DNA from: JBGPHT01 sp041484525
Lineage (GTDB): Bacteria; Acidobacteriota; Terriglobia; Bryobacterales; Bryobacteraceae
Direction of reading: 5' to 3'
DNA length: 28,476 bases
Assembly: GCA_041484525.1 (NCBI GenBank)
Contig: JBGPHT010000097.1
Coordinates: 1 to 28,476, forward strand
In this document: positions 1 to 7,329 of the stretch, piece by piece
Numbering within the stretch: position 1 is the stretch's first letter
Layout of the letters: every line of letters begins with the position of its first letter
Position numbers and translations under genes: made by a program
The notes under the pieces: generated by a model
The model's input: the letters and a program-made list of their open reading frames with translations, nothing else
What the model was told of the DNA's origin: nothing
Database searches by the model: none

Positions 1-1025
1 AGATTCTGCAGCGTGATCGAGCCGAGCACGCGCCCCTGCCGCCGCAGCGCCAACCCCTCCTTAGCTTCCACCGCCGTCTGCAGCCCCGCCGGCCACCGCC
101 GATCGTGCGCGATCCGCCCCTTGAACTGGTCCACCGACTCGATAGCGCCGTCCTTCACCACGTAATCCACGTCGCGGCGCAGCAGTTGATGGGCGTGGAT
201 CGCGTTGTGCACGGCCGTGTAGAGCGACAGGTTGGTTTCGTCGTAGAGGTTGCCGCAGCGCGTGGCGCTCTCCACGGCGCGGCTGCCTTCCTCCATCAGC
301 GCGATGTTGCGGCCGTATTCATCCAGCGTGAAATGCGCGCCGCGCAGGAACCGCCGCACGATCGGGTCCGCCCGGCCCGCCAGCTCCTCTTCGTCCGATC
401 CGCCGCCCGCCAGAATCAGTGGGATCCGCGCTTCATCGATGAGGATGGAATCGGCCTCGTCGATCACCGCGGCGTGGAAGGGGCGGTGCACCTGCTCGTC
501 CGGCCGCAGCGCAATCTGGTCGCGCAGCAGATCGAAGCCGATCTCGTTGGCGGTGGCGTACGTGATGTCGCATGCATACGCACGCCGTCGCTCTGCCGCG
601 GGCATCGTCTGTTGGATGCACCCCACGGAGAGGCCGAGAAACGAGTAGATCGGGCCCATCCACGCTGCATCACGCCGTGCCAGATAATCATTGACCGTCA
701 TCACGTGGACGCCGCGGCCGTCGCGCGCGTGCCAGGCGACCGCCGGGGTGCAGGCGAGCGTCTTGCCCTCGCCGGTCTGCATCTCCGCGATGCGGCCGCG
801 CGCTAACGCCAGCGCGCCCTGCAACTGCACGTCGAACAGGTCCATACCCAGCACGCGCGCGGCTACCACCGCCACCACCGCAATCGTCTCGAGCAGCGCA
901 TCCGATTGCCGGAAGGCACGGACAAGCGCGCCGTCGTCAAACTTGCGAAGCTCTTCGCGCCGCTGGTTGATCCGGGCGATCTCTTCCTTGGAAGACGCCC
1001 CGAACCACGAGCGCAGGAACTTCAT
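1..1025 (-). CDS. secA: Preprotein translocase ATPase SecA, N-terminal part (runs off the window)
   Basis: This is the motor ATPase that drives unfolded proteins through the SecYEG channel at the inner membrane. About 341 residues are visible before the gene leaves the window. They read LGMDLFDVQLQG at about 59-70, the Walker A motif MQTGEGKT at 82-89, TVNDYLARRDA at about 110-120, and the DEAD-type Walker B stretch IDEADSILIDEAR at 188-200; all are hallmarks of SecA nucleotide-binding domain 1. Walker A sits about 20 residues nearer the N-terminus than in E. coli SecA, so the N-terminal region is short, and an accessory (SecA2-like) form is possible. The ATG at 1025 follows the stop of the upstream gene by four bases, suggesting co-transcription. 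The C-terminal translocation and zinc-binding regions cannot be seen. Confidence 0.9.
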   Translation of the reverse strand, partial: MKFLRSWFGASSKEEIARINQRREELRKFDDGALVRAFRQSDALLETIAVVAVVAARVLGMDLFDVQLQGALALARGRIAEMQTGEGKTLACTPAVAWHARDGRGVHVMTVNDYLARRDAAWMGPIYSFLGLSVGCIQQTMPAAERRRAYACDITYATANEIGFDLLRDQIALRPDEQVHRPFHAAVIDEADSILIDEARIPLILAGGGSDEEELAGRADPIVRRFLRGAHFTLDEYGRNIALMEEGSRAVESATRCGNLYDETNLSLYTAVHNAIHAHQLLRRDVDYVVKDGAIESVDQFKGRIAHDRRWPAGLQTAVEAKEGLALRRQGRVLGSITLQN

Positions 1026-1029
1026 ACTC

Positions 1030-1581
1030 TCACGACGCCCCGCGCGGGCTCTTCTTAGCCGCGCACCAGTCGAACAGCAATTGCCACTCGGCCCGCTGCA
1101 CCTCGAGCGCGCGCCGCTCCGTCTCCGAGCCCGCAGCCTGCCGCGCCTTTTCGCAGTAATCGATGAACGCGAACGGATCCCATTGCGGGCCGAAGTCGAC
1201 TCCGATCTCCGCCGCAGCCAGACGCAACTCGGGGAAGATGGGATGCGCGCCTACGCGGTGAAACCAATAGCTCGAGTTCCCCGCGTCCGGCTCCTGCCGG
1301 TGCAGGATGGCGTGCCAGAAGCTGCCCTCGGCGGTTTCGACCGGCTGCGCGATTTCGTGCGCCTCGTCCATGCATGAAAAGTAGAGATAGAGGCCCGCGA
1401 GGGCGCACTCCGGAGCGCGCGAATGAGGGAACAACTCAGCGCCGGTGGTTGCCTTCAAGGCCGTGCGCGCCGGCCGCGAGGAGCACCGTCCCTCCGCCAG
1501 GGGCATCAGCCGCGCGCCTCTGCCATCGAGTGCGAGAATGGCGGCGACCTCCGTACCGTAGATCTGTGGATCGAATGCCAT
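1030..1581 (-). CDS. Conserved hypothetical protein upstream of secA
   Basis: A 183-residue soluble protein with no signal peptide or membrane segment. I do not recognise a named family. It is rich in aromatic residues and has several Cys and His residues (LYLYFSCMDEAHEIAQ, FWHAILHRQEPDAGNSSYWFHRVGAHP), and it ends in a basic tail. The HAILHRQEPDxxNSxYWFHRVGxHP region resembles small acidobacterial proteins of unknown function. It ends four bases before the secA start on the same strand, so the two probably share a transcript. It is divergent from the patatin-like gene, with 25 bp between start codons. The codon pattern is typical GC-rich coding sequence, which supports a real gene. The function is unknown. 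Confidence 0.7.
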   Translation of the reverse strand: MAFDPQIYGTEVAAILALDGRGARLMPLAEGRCSSRPARTALKATTGAELFPHSRAPECALAGLYLYFSCMDEAHEIAQPVETAEGSFWHAILHRQEPDAGNSSYWFHRVGAHPIFPELRLAAAEIGVDFGPQWDPFAFIDYCEKARQAAGSETERRALEVQRAEWQLLFDWCAAKKSPRGAS

Positions 1582-1606
1582 GAACTATTATTGTGCTTGA
1601 GGGCGC

Positions 1607-2302
1607 ATGCCGACGGCGCTGGTGTTTTCGGCTGGGGGGATGTTCGGGGCTTGGGAAGCGGGCGTGTGGAGAGCGATCGAGCCGCATATCCGGCCCGACC
1701 TCATCGTGGGCGCATCCGTCGGCTCCTGGAATGGATGGGCCATCGCGGGCGGCGTGCCCCCCATCGAACTGTGCCGCGACTGGATGGATCCGCACACCGA
1801 TATCATTCGCCTGTTCCGTTCAGCCGCACTGCATGCGCGAGCAGCCGAACTCTACGCGCGATCCCGGCCGCGGGTGCCCTTCGGCCTCACGTTGGTCGAG
1901 GTGCCGAGTTTTCGGCTGCGGCTGGTGCGCGCCCCCGAGATCACCGCCATGCACATCGCCGCCGCCGGATCGATCCCCGTCGTTTTCCCGCCGGTGCGCC
2001 TGGATGGGCATCATTATGTGGATGGCGGGCTCCGCGGCGCCCTGCCGCTATGGGCCGCCGAAGAGATGGGCGCCACCCACGCTATCGCGATCAACTGCCT
2101 GACGGGCTGGCCGTGGACCGCACTGCGTGCGATGCTGCCCTCTCCGCGTCCGACTCGAGCTCTCCAAATCACGCTGATCGAGCCGGAGCGGCCGCTCGGT
2201 TCCCTCTACAGTACGGTCCGCTGGTCGCGCTCCCACATCGAGCGCTGGATCGCGCTGGGCGAGCAGGATGGGAATCGCGCGCTAAGTTTGATTAAAATGT
2301 AG
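1607..2302 (+). CDS. Patatin-like phospholipase (RssA-type)
   Basis: A 231-residue serine acyl hydrolase with the patatin fold. The oxyanion loop SAGGMFGAWEAG is at about 8-19, the nucleophile elbow GASVG at 35-39 (Ser37), and the catalytic Asp in DGG at 139-141. These form the Ser-Asp dyad used to cleave acyl chains from phospholipids or other lipids. There is no signal peptide, so it is probably cytosolic or peripheral to the membrane. It is at the short end of the family, like the E. coli RssA group, and lacks any added domain. GAGGG lies four bases before the ATG and may serve as a weak ribosome site. The gene runs toward two small proteins on the same strand, with 4 bp to the next one. 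Substrate specificity cannot be read from the sequence. Confidence 0.85.
   Translation: MPTALVFSAGGMFGAWEAGVWRAIEPHIRPDLIVGASVGSWNGWAIAGGVPPIELCRDWMDPHTDIIRLFRSAALHARAAELYARSRPRVPFGLTLVEVPSFRLRLVRAPEITAMHIAAAGSIPVVFPPVRLDGHHYVDGGLRGALPLWAAEEMGATHAIAINCLTGWPWTALRAMLPSPRPTRALQITLIEPERPLGSLYSTVRWSRSHIERWIALGEQDGNRALSLIKM
2293..2298 (+). promoter_or_regulatory. Candidate -10 box TAAAAT, 8 bases before a start codon
   Basis: TAAAAT lies in the last codons of the patatin-like gene and is followed by eight bases and the ATG at 2307. No Shine-Dalgarno sequence is present, so a transcript starting near the ATG is plausible. No convincing -35 box is seen. Confidence 0.3.
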
Positions 2303-2306
2303 ACTC

Positions 2307-2642
2307 ATGCCGCTTTATCGGATCTACCGTATGAAGGATTCGCCACGGCAGCAATTTCGCTGGGCTCCCCACGTGGCCGGTTGTGCTGCCCTGAAGCCGA
2401 AGGATTACGAACCGGAGGGCCAGGTGGAAGCGCTCCATGAATATGATGCGTGGCAGACCCTGCGCGCATCGGCCGAGCCCCTGCTGGTCGGCGATCTGCT
2501 CGAGACGGAAGACGGACAGTTGCGTATCTGCAAGTATGTCGGCTTCGAGCCGGCGCAGTGGGTGCTGCCCGAGCCGAAGCCGGCCGTGGATCCGCCGCCT
2601 GAAGCCATGGCCGGACCCGCACCGCAATCTACCGCCAGTTAG
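2307..2642 (+). CDS. Small hypothetical protein, possibly a cytosolic adaptor
   Basis: A 111-residue protein that I do not recognise. The first 90 residues look folded: a basic start (MPLYRIYRMKDSPRQQFRWAP), the segment GQVEALHEYDAWQTL, then ETEDGQLRICKYVGFEPAQW. The last 20 residues are a Pro/Ala-rich, probably disordered tail. There is no signal peptide or membrane helix. The gene starts 4 bp after the patatin-like gene and ends 8 bp before the zinc-ribbon gene, so the three may form an operon. Good GC-rich codon bias supports coding. The function is unknown. Confidence 0.65.
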   Translation: MPLYRIYRMKDSPRQQFRWAPHVAGCAALKPKDYEPEGQVEALHEYDAWQTLRASAEPLLVGDLLETEDGQLRICKYVGFEPAQWVLPEPKPAVDPPPEAMAGPAPQSTAS

Positions 2643-2650
2643 GAGGCCCC

Positions 2651-3091
2651 ATGCGCGAAGTTCGGCTGGGCGACGACATCGACGACTTTTGCGTGCGCTG
2701 CAAGCGTGTCATGAATCACGCGGTGGTTTCCGTGATCGATCACGAACCGGCCAAGGTCCGGTGCCGCACGTGCCACAGCGACCACGATTTCCGGCACGAG
2801 CAGCCTCCGCCGCCGAAGGTGGACCTGCGCAAGCAGGCCCTGTTCAACGAAGTGCTCAAGAAGGTGAGCCCGGGGGACGCAGCCGCCGTGGCCGAGGTGG
2901 CCGAAGTCGTGGCCATCGATGACGAAGTACTGGGCGACGTGGAGATCGAATTGCCCCCCGAGGTTGAAGCTGAGGTTGAGGTCGAGGTCGAGGTCGAAGT
3001 AGAAGAGCCCGCGCCCATCAAGGCGCCCGCGGCGGCCGCCAAAGCATCCGCACCCGCCAAGTCCAAAGCTAAAGGCCGCGCCAAGAAGTAA
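2651..3091 (+). CDS. Zinc-ribbon protein with acidic Val-Glu repeat and Ala/Lys tail
   Basis: A 146-residue protein of two parts. Residues 1-50 carry two CxxC pairs (C14/C17 and C38/C41, spaced by 20 residues), a typical zinc-ribbon arrangement that may bind RNA, DNA or protein. The second half is low in complexity: an acidic Val-Glu run at about 104-119 and a Pro/Ala/Lys-rich basic end (KAKGRAKK). GGAGG precedes the ATG by five bases, a good ribosome site. The basic tail would suit nucleic acid contact, but this is an inference. It is co-oriented with the two genes upstream, and the convergent GH28 gene ends 5 bp beyond it. The family is not recognised. Confidence 0.7.
   Translation: MREVRLGDDIDDFCVRCKRVMNHAVVSVIDHEPAKVRCRTCHSDHDFRHEQPPPPKVDLRKQALFNEVLKKVSPGDAAAVAEVAEVVAIDDEVLGDVEIELPPEVEAEVEVEVEVEVEEPAPIKAPAAAAKASAPAKSKAKGRAKK
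2960..3006 (+). repeat. In-frame hexamer repeat coding for Val-Glu dipeptides
   Basis: Variants of the hexamer GAGGTC/GAGGTT/GAAGTA are repeated about seven times in frame and code for alternating Glu and Val. Such a run can change length by slippage, so the acidic spacer of the zinc-ribbon protein may differ between strains. Confidence 0.7.
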
Positions 3092-3096
3092 CGGGA

Positions 3097-4458
3097 CTAT
3101 CGCTTCACATCCGCCGCCGCGCCGCCCGGCATCGGCACGAACTTATCGGTGCACGCGTTCGGCAGGGCGTTGTTCATCGGACCCACCACGTTCACGTCCT
3201 CCCCAGGCGGCTTGAGGATCGGGCCGCGCGGAAATTCCAGGCCCGCGTGCTTCGCCGAGACCTTGAGCGCAGCCGGCGCGTCGAAGACCACGTTGTCGAA
3301 CACCATCTCCAGGCGGTGCGTCGAGTCGTAGCCTTCGAGCGTCACCTTGCCACCCGTGAGCACCCGGACATCGCGCAGCACGATTCCGCGGAACGTGGGA
3401 AACTTGTCGCCCTTATCGCCGAAATGCTCGTAGTCCGTATCCATGTAAATCGGATTCTTCGTGTCGCGAATGCACACGTCGGTGTAGACGACGTCGTCCA
3501 CCAGCCCACCGCGCCCGGAGTTCGACTTGATGCGAATTCCGTTGTCGGCGCCGTCGATCGAAAGATCGGTCACGCGAATCGCCTCCGCTCCTCCATTCGT
3601 CTCGCTGCCGATCGACATGCCGTGCCCCGTGTAGAAATGGTTGTGCGCGATGGTCATGTGGGACGCGTGGCCGCCGGCTTTGATCGCCACCTGGTCGTCG
3701 CCCGTGTGGATGAAGCAGCGGGTGATGGTCACGTTGGTGGAGGCGCTGGGATCGATGCCGTCGGAGTTGCGCGCATTGCGCGGCGTGTTGACGATCACGC
3801 CCCACGCCGTGAAGCCATTTCCGTTGGCGTACGACACGTGGAAGTTGCCGGAGTTCTTCAGTGCGATCCGATACAGCGTGAAATTGTTCGACCGGTTGAG
3901 CACGATCAGCCGCGGGCAGTTCTGATGGCCGCCCTTACGAGCTTGCTCCGCCAGATCCCACCAGGAAACATCCTTGCCGGGCAGCTTGGCCCAACCGCGG
4001 CCGTCGATCGTGCCATCGCCCATCACCGCCGCGCCGGCCACGTTGTCGCCGTTGATGAGCGCACGGCAGCCGCGGCCGCTCTCGTTGACGGTGCCGCAAC
4101 TGCCCGGCCGCACCTCGTAGTCGTGAGGATTCCGCGAGCCGAAGAGAATGGTCCGGGCGTCGATCGCGAGCGTCACGCCGGCGCGCAGGTCGAGGGCTCC
4201 CGTGAGAAACGCGTCGTGCGTTCCGTCGGACTTCAGCTCCACTGCCTGGCCCTTGGCACACCCGTCGATGGCCTTTTGGATGCGCGCCGTATCCAGCTTC
4301 GCTTCGTCGGCGTCGGCGACGGTCTTGCCTCCCTCCACCGATGCGAGTTGCGCCGTCAACACGGTGCAGCTCTTGGGAATCACCGGCTCCGTCACATTCC
4401 GTGTATCCTGTGCGTGGGCCACGGCCAGTGCCGCGCCGAGTGCGAAAATGAGTTTCAC
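3097..4458 (-). CDS. Secreted glycoside hydrolase family 28 (polygalacturonase-like)
   Basis: A 453-residue right-handed beta-helix enzyme that should hydrolyse galacturonide links in pectin or related polysaccharides. All four GH28 signature blocks are present: NSDGID at 231-236 and GDDQ at 253-256 (catalytic Asp residues), GHGMSIG at 278-284, and RIKS at 309-312. The usual GDDC reads GDDQ here, a change within the family's range. A signal peptide (MKLIFALGAALAVAHAQ) fixes the start at a GTG; the longer open frame upstream is only the antisense shadow of the fucosidase gene. TATTCT lies six bases before the GTG and there is no nearby Shine-Dalgarno site. The divergent GH29 gene starts 18 bp away, suggesting joint control of plant cell wall degradation. 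Confidence 0.9.
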   Translation of the reverse strand: MKLIFALGAALAVAHAQDTRNVTEPVIPKSCTVLTAQLASVEGGKTVADADEAKLDTARIQKAIDGCAKGQAVELKSDGTHDAFLTGALDLRAGVTLAIDARTILFGSRNPHDYEVRPGSCGTVNESGRGCRALINGDNVAGAAVMGDGTIDGRGWAKLPGKDVSWWDLAEQARKGGHQNCPRLIVLNRSNNFTLYRIALKNSGNFHVSYANGNGFTAWGVIVNTPRNARNSDGIDPSASTNVTITRCFIHTGDDQVAIKAGGHASHMTIAHNHFYTGHGMSIGSETNGGAEAIRVTDLSIDGADNGIRIKSNSGRGGLVDDVVYTDVCIRDTKNPIYMDTDYEHFGDKGDKFPTFRGIVLRDVRVLTGGKVTLEGYDSTHRLEMVFDNVVFDAPAALKVSAKHAGLEFPRGPILKPPGEDVNVVGPMNNALPNACTDKFVPMPGGAAADVKR

Positions 4459-4463
4459 GAGAC

Positions 4464-4470
4464 CAGAATA
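4464..4470. promoter_or_regulatory. Overlapping divergent -10 boxes between GH28 and GH29
   Basis: The 7-mer CAGAATA reads TATTCTG on the other strand. On the minus strand TATTCT is followed by six bases and the GTG of the GH28 gene. On the plus strand CAGAAT is followed by seven bases and the ATG of the GH29 gene. With only 18 bp between start codons, both promoters would have to share this box and place their -35 regions inside the opposite gene. This is inferred from position and resemblance to TATAAT. Confidence 0.35.
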
Positions 4471-4476
4471 ACCCTT

Positions 4477-5856
4477 ATGATTACGCGACGCGTATTCCTG
4501 GCATCGAGCGCAGCGGCCTGTGCTGCGCGAGCCGCCGCGCCCATCGAGCCGTATGGCGCCGTCCCGAGCGAGCGGCAGATCCGCTGGCACGAGCTCGAGA
4601 CCACTGCCTTCCTCCACTTCACCGTGAATACTTTCACCGGCAAAGAGTGGGGCTACGGCGACGAAGACCCCAATCTCTTCAACCCAACGGCCTTCGATCC
4701 CGACGCCATCGTGAGCGCGCTGGCGGACGCCGGCATGCGCGGTGTGATCCTCACCTGCAAACACCACGACGGCTTCTGTCTTTGGCCTACGAAGACTACC
4801 GAGCACTCGGTCCGCAGCAGCGCCTGGCGCGGCGGCAAGGGCGATGCCGTCCGCGATCTTTCCCAGGCGGCGCGCCGTCGCGGGTTGAAGTTCGGCGTCT
4901 ATCTTTCGCCCTGGGACCGGAACCACGCGCAGTACGGACACCCCGAATATTTGCAGGTCTATCGCCAACAGCTCACCGAGCTCCTCACCAATTACGGCCC
5001 CATCTTCGAGGTGTGGCACGACGGGGCCAACGGCGGCGACGGTTATTACGGCGGCGCGCGCGAAAAGCGTACCATCGACAAGCGGTCCTACTACGATTGG
5101 CCGCGCACCTGGGACCTGGTGCGCTCGCTCCAGCCGGGCGCCGTCATCTTCAGCGACGCCGGCCCCGACGTCCGCTGGGTGGGCAACGAGCGCGGCATCG
5201 CGGGCGACCCATGCTGGATGACTTACGACCCCGTGGGCAGCGATGGCGGTCCTGCCTCGCCGGGCGACGTGCGCGAGAAGGAATCGCCCGCCGGTCATCG
5301 ACACGGATCGAAATGGCTGCCTCCCGAATGCGATGTCTCAATCCGGCCGGGCTGGTTCTGGCATGAGCGCGAGAATTCGCGCGTTAAGCAGCCCGCGCAG
5401 TTGATTGATCTGTTCTACAAATCGGTGGGCCGCGGCGCAAATCTGTTGCTGAATGTGCCGCCGAACCGGGAGGGCCTGTTGTCGCAAGAGGATATCGCTT
5501 CGCTCAAGGGGTTCGGCATATGGCGGCGCGCCACGTTCACGAAAGACCTGGCGGCGCACGCCAAGACGCGCGATGACGGGCCGGACATGCGGACCATCGA
5601 TCTGGGCAGACCCGCTGCGTTCAACGTGATCCGTCTGCGCGAGCCTATCCGTTCCGGCCAGCGCATCGACGGCGTTTCGATTGAGCGGTGGAATGCCGGC
5701 TCGTGGGAGCAGATGGCCGGCGCTACGAGCATCGGCCCGCGGCGGCTGATCCGCCTGGAGAAGGCGGTCGAGGCTGTGCGATTGCGAGTGCGCGCCACTG
5801 CGCCGGCTAGTCCGGCGCCGATCGAGCTCGGGCTATTTCTGGAGCCCTCGGCATGA
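4477..5856 (+). CDS. Alpha-L-fucosidase, glycoside hydrolase family 29, Tat-type signal
   Basis: A 459-residue retaining exo-enzyme expected to release terminal L-fucose from glycans such as xyloglucan or rhamnogalacturonan side chains. The family core is clear: LHFTVNTFTGKEWGYGDE at about 46-63, ILTCKHHDGFCLWPT at 91-105, FGVYLSPWDRNH at 139-150, and the nucleophile motif EVWHDGA at 178-184 (Asp182). The end (from about residue 360) has a discoidin-like beta segment typical of GH29 enzymes. The N-terminus TRRVFLASSAA followed by an Ala-rich stretch fits a twin-arginine export signal, so the protein probably folds before secretion. The ATG at 4477 is chosen because it creates this signal; the much longer open frame upstream is a shadow of the GH28 gene. 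It is divergent from GH28 by 18 bp. Confidence 0.92.
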   Translation: MITRRVFLASSAAACAARAAAPIEPYGAVPSERQIRWHELETTAFLHFTVNTFTGKEWGYGDEDPNLFNPTAFDPDAIVSALADAGMRGVILTCKHHDGFCLWPTKTTEHSVRSSAWRGGKGDAVRDLSQAARRRGLKFGVYLSPWDRNHAQYGHPEYLQVYRQQLTELLTNYGPIFEVWHDGANGGDGYYGGAREKRTIDKRSYYDWPRTWDLVRSLQPGAVIFSDAGPDVRWVGNERGIAGDPCWMTYDPVGSDGGPASPGDVREKESPAGHRHGSKWLPPECDVSIRPGWFWHERENSRVKQPAQLIDLFYKSVGRGANLLLNVPPNREGLLSQEDIASLKGFGIWRRATFTKDLAAHAKTRDDGPDMRTIDLGRPAAFNVIRLREPIRSGQRIDGVSIERWNAGSWEQMAGATSIGPRRLIRLEKAVEAVRLRVRATAPASPAPIELGLFLEPSA

Positions 5857-5915
5857 GGATGTGTGGTGTGATGCCCGACCAACCGGATCGGCCGCCACAC
5901 GGGACTATCGGCGCT

Positions 5916-6012
5916 GGAAAACCGGGGACAGGCAACGAAATTCCGGAACGGCCTGTACTCCGTTTTCAGGCGCCCACCGGCGCGGAATTTCGAAGCCTGT
6001 CCCCGTTTTTCC
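5916..6012. repeat. Long imperfect palindrome with GGGGACAGG/CCTGTCCCC arms (REP-like)
   Basis: The left arm (5916-5945) and right arm (5983-6012) pair with few mismatches. GAAATTCCG pairs with CGGAATTTC, CGGGGACAGGC with GCCTGTCCCCG, and GGAAAA with TTTTCC, leaving a loop of about 37 bases. It fills the gap between the fucosidase and the glycosyltransferase gene. The GGGGAC core is shared with the hairpins at 13289-13386 and 15140-15222. Hairpins of this type are commonly mobilised by REP-associated tyrosine transposases; none lies in this window. It may also end the fucosidase transcript. Confidence 0.65.
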
Positions 6013-6034
6013 GACTCGTCCACGAGACTGCCGG

Positions 6035-7177
6035 ATGATCCTGTTCTGGTACTGGTTCTTCGTCGGGCCCGCACTCCTGTTGGCGTTCTTCTCGCTTCGC
6101 GGCGAGCGCAAACGCGCCGAGTATGTCGCCGAGCGGCTAGCCGAGAATTCCAGCTACCATCCGGCAGCCTCAGTCATCGTGCCGGTGAAGGGGGAAGACG
6201 AGGGACTGCGCGAAAACCTGGCCGCGCTGGCCGCGCTCGACTATCCCGACTACGAGCTGCTGATCGTCGCGCAATCGGCCGCCGATATTCCGCCCGGTGT
6301 GCTGCCGGCGCGCGCCAAAGTCGTGCTGGCCCACGGGGCCGCCTCCGAGACCGGCGAGAAAGTTCAGAACCTGTATGCCGCCGTCCGCGCCACACGCAAG
6401 CGCAGCGAGATATTCGCGTTCGCGGACTCGGACGGCCGCGTCACTCCGGTTTGGCTGCGCGCGCTGGCCGCACCGCTCGCCGATTCGAGCGTCGGCGCCA
6501 GCACCGGGTACCGATGGTTCACACCCGAGCCCCCGACGTTCTGGTCGCTGATGCGCAGTGTCTGGGACGCCGTCGCCGCCGGCATGCTCGGTCCGGGCGA
6601 CAACCGTTTCGCCTGGGGCGGCGCCATGGCTATCCGCAAAGAGACCTTCTTCGAAGCGCGCGTCCCCGAATACTGGAAGGACACCGTGAGCGACGATTAC
6701 TCGCTGAGCGAAGCTCTCCGCACGGCCGGATTCCGCATCGCCTACGCGCCCGGCGCCCTCGTGCCCTGCCTGGAGCGGATCACGGGAGCGCGCTTTTTCT
6801 CGTGGATCCGCCGCCAGATGACCATCACCCGCGTATACAACGGACGCCTGTGGTGGCAGGGTCTGATCGCGCACATCTTCTACTGCGGCGGCATGGCGGC
6901 GTCCATCATCGCGTCCATACACGGATCGCGGCTGGCGGAATGGGCGCTCATCGCGCAGCTATCGCCCGGCATGTTGAAGGGCCTGAACCGGGCGACGCTC
7001 GCCAAGGCAGCGCTACCGGAGCGTGAAGCCTGGTTCCGCCGCCACTCGTGGGTGCACGCCCTCTGGGTGCCGCTGGCCACGTGGATTTGGTTGATCGCGC
7101 TGGTGTCGTCGGCGTTCGGAAATACCATCGAGTGGCGTGGCTACCGCTATCATTTGAAGCGTCATTCGCCGGTATAG
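6035..7177 (+). CDS. Membrane-anchored family 2 glycosyltransferase (ceramide glucosyltransferase/HpnI-like)
   Basis: A 380-residue inverting GT-A glycosyltransferase. A membrane helix spans about 3-19, and the catalytic domain begins with ASVIVPVKGEDEGLRENL at about 45-62. DSD at 131-133 is the metal/nucleotide-sugar site, WGGAMAIRKETFF at about 194-206 the acceptor region, and SDDYSLSEAL at 219-228 holds the catalytic Asp. The usual (Q/R)xxRW motif reads RRQMTITR at about 259-266, a variant without the Trp. Hydrophobic stretches at about 275-300 and 345-365 anchor the C-terminus. The layout matches ceramide glucosyltransferases and the hopanoid-linked HpnI group, but no hopanoid genes lie nearby, so the acceptor is open. 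The ATG at 6035 is picked because the membrane helix begins there; no strong ribosome site is seen. Confidence 0.82.
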   Translation: MILFWYWFFVGPALLLAFFSLRGERKRAEYVAERLAENSSYHPAASVIVPVKGEDEGLRENLAALAALDYPDYELLIVAQSAADIPPGVLPARAKVVLAHGAASETGEKVQNLYAAVRATRKRSEIFAFADSDGRVTPVWLRALAAPLADSSVGASTGYRWFTPEPPTFWSLMRSVWDAVAAGMLGPGDNRFAWGGAMAIRKETFFEARVPEYWKDTVSDDYSLSEALRTAGFRIAYAPGALVPCLERITGARFFSWIRRQMTITRVYNGRLWWQGLIAHIFYCGGMAASIIASIHGSRLAEWALIAQLSPGMLKGLNRATLAKAALPEREAWFRRHSWVHALWVPLATWIWLIALVSSAFGNTIEWRGYRYHLKRHSPV

Positions 7178-7181
7178 TGGT

Positions 7182-7187
7182 TATAAT
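7182..7187 (+). promoter_or_regulatory. Consensus -10 box TATAAT ahead of the mini-protein and thiC
   Basis: A perfect TATAAT lies just after the glycosyltransferase stop. Transcription would start near 7194, just before the AAGGGAGGA ribosome site of the lysine-rich mini-protein. No clear -35 box is found at 16-18 bases upstream (TTGAAG lies 22 bases away). Confidence 0.45.
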
Positions 7188-7209
7188 CTCAACGTAAGGG
7201 AGGATTTCC

Positions 7210-7269
7210 GTGGCCAAAGACAGGAGCCCGAAAAAAGAAGTCAAGAAGCCCAAGAAGAACAAGAAGTAA
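7210..7269 (+). CDS. Lysine-rich mini-protein (19 residues) upstream of thiC
   Basis: A very short reading frame starting with GTG and preceded by one of the best ribosome sites in the window, AAGGGAGGA at 7196-7204 with five bases of spacing. The product, (M)AKDRSPKKEVKKPKKNKK, has nine lysines in 19 residues and no hydrophobic core, so it is probably disordered and may bind nucleic acid or the ribosome. It sits between a TATAAT box and a strong stem-loop, 80 bp before thiC. It could be a functional small protein or a leader peptide whose translation affects the stem-loop. Lysine-rich mini-proteins of this size occur in many bacteria, but I cannot name a family. Confidence 0.55.
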   Translation: MAKDRSPKKEVKKPKKNKK

Positions 7270-7274
7270 GCCGC

Positions 7275-7329
7275 CTGCAACAGAGCCGCGACCGTGAGGA
7301 AGCGGTAGGCGATCGCGGCTCTGTTGCAG
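7275..7329 (+). promoter_or_regulatory. Perfect 17-bp stem-loop between mini-protein and thiC
   Basis: Bases 7275-7291 and 7313-7329 are exact reverse complements (CTGCAACAGAGCCGCGA and TCGCGGCTCTGTTGCAG) around a 21-base loop that can itself pair ACCG with CGGT. The stem begins six bases after the mini-protein stop. Only a weak T-rich stretch (TTCGTTTC) follows, so it may be a leaky terminator, an attenuator or an RNA stabiliser. No TPP riboswitch motifs are recognisable around it. The thiC ribosome site GGGGAG lies about 10 bases downstream. Confidence 0.6.

Noticed and set aside
3247..4476. N-terminal extension of the fucosidase across the GH28 gene
   Set aside because: The extension is antisense to GH28, has no domain, and would bury the Tat-like export signal that starts at 4477.
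3097..5304. A 735-codon open frame on the minus strand covering GH28 and the antisense of the fucosidase
   Set aside because: Only its last 453 codons match GH28, and a signal peptide begins at 4458. The upstream part is low-quality antisense of the GH29 gene.
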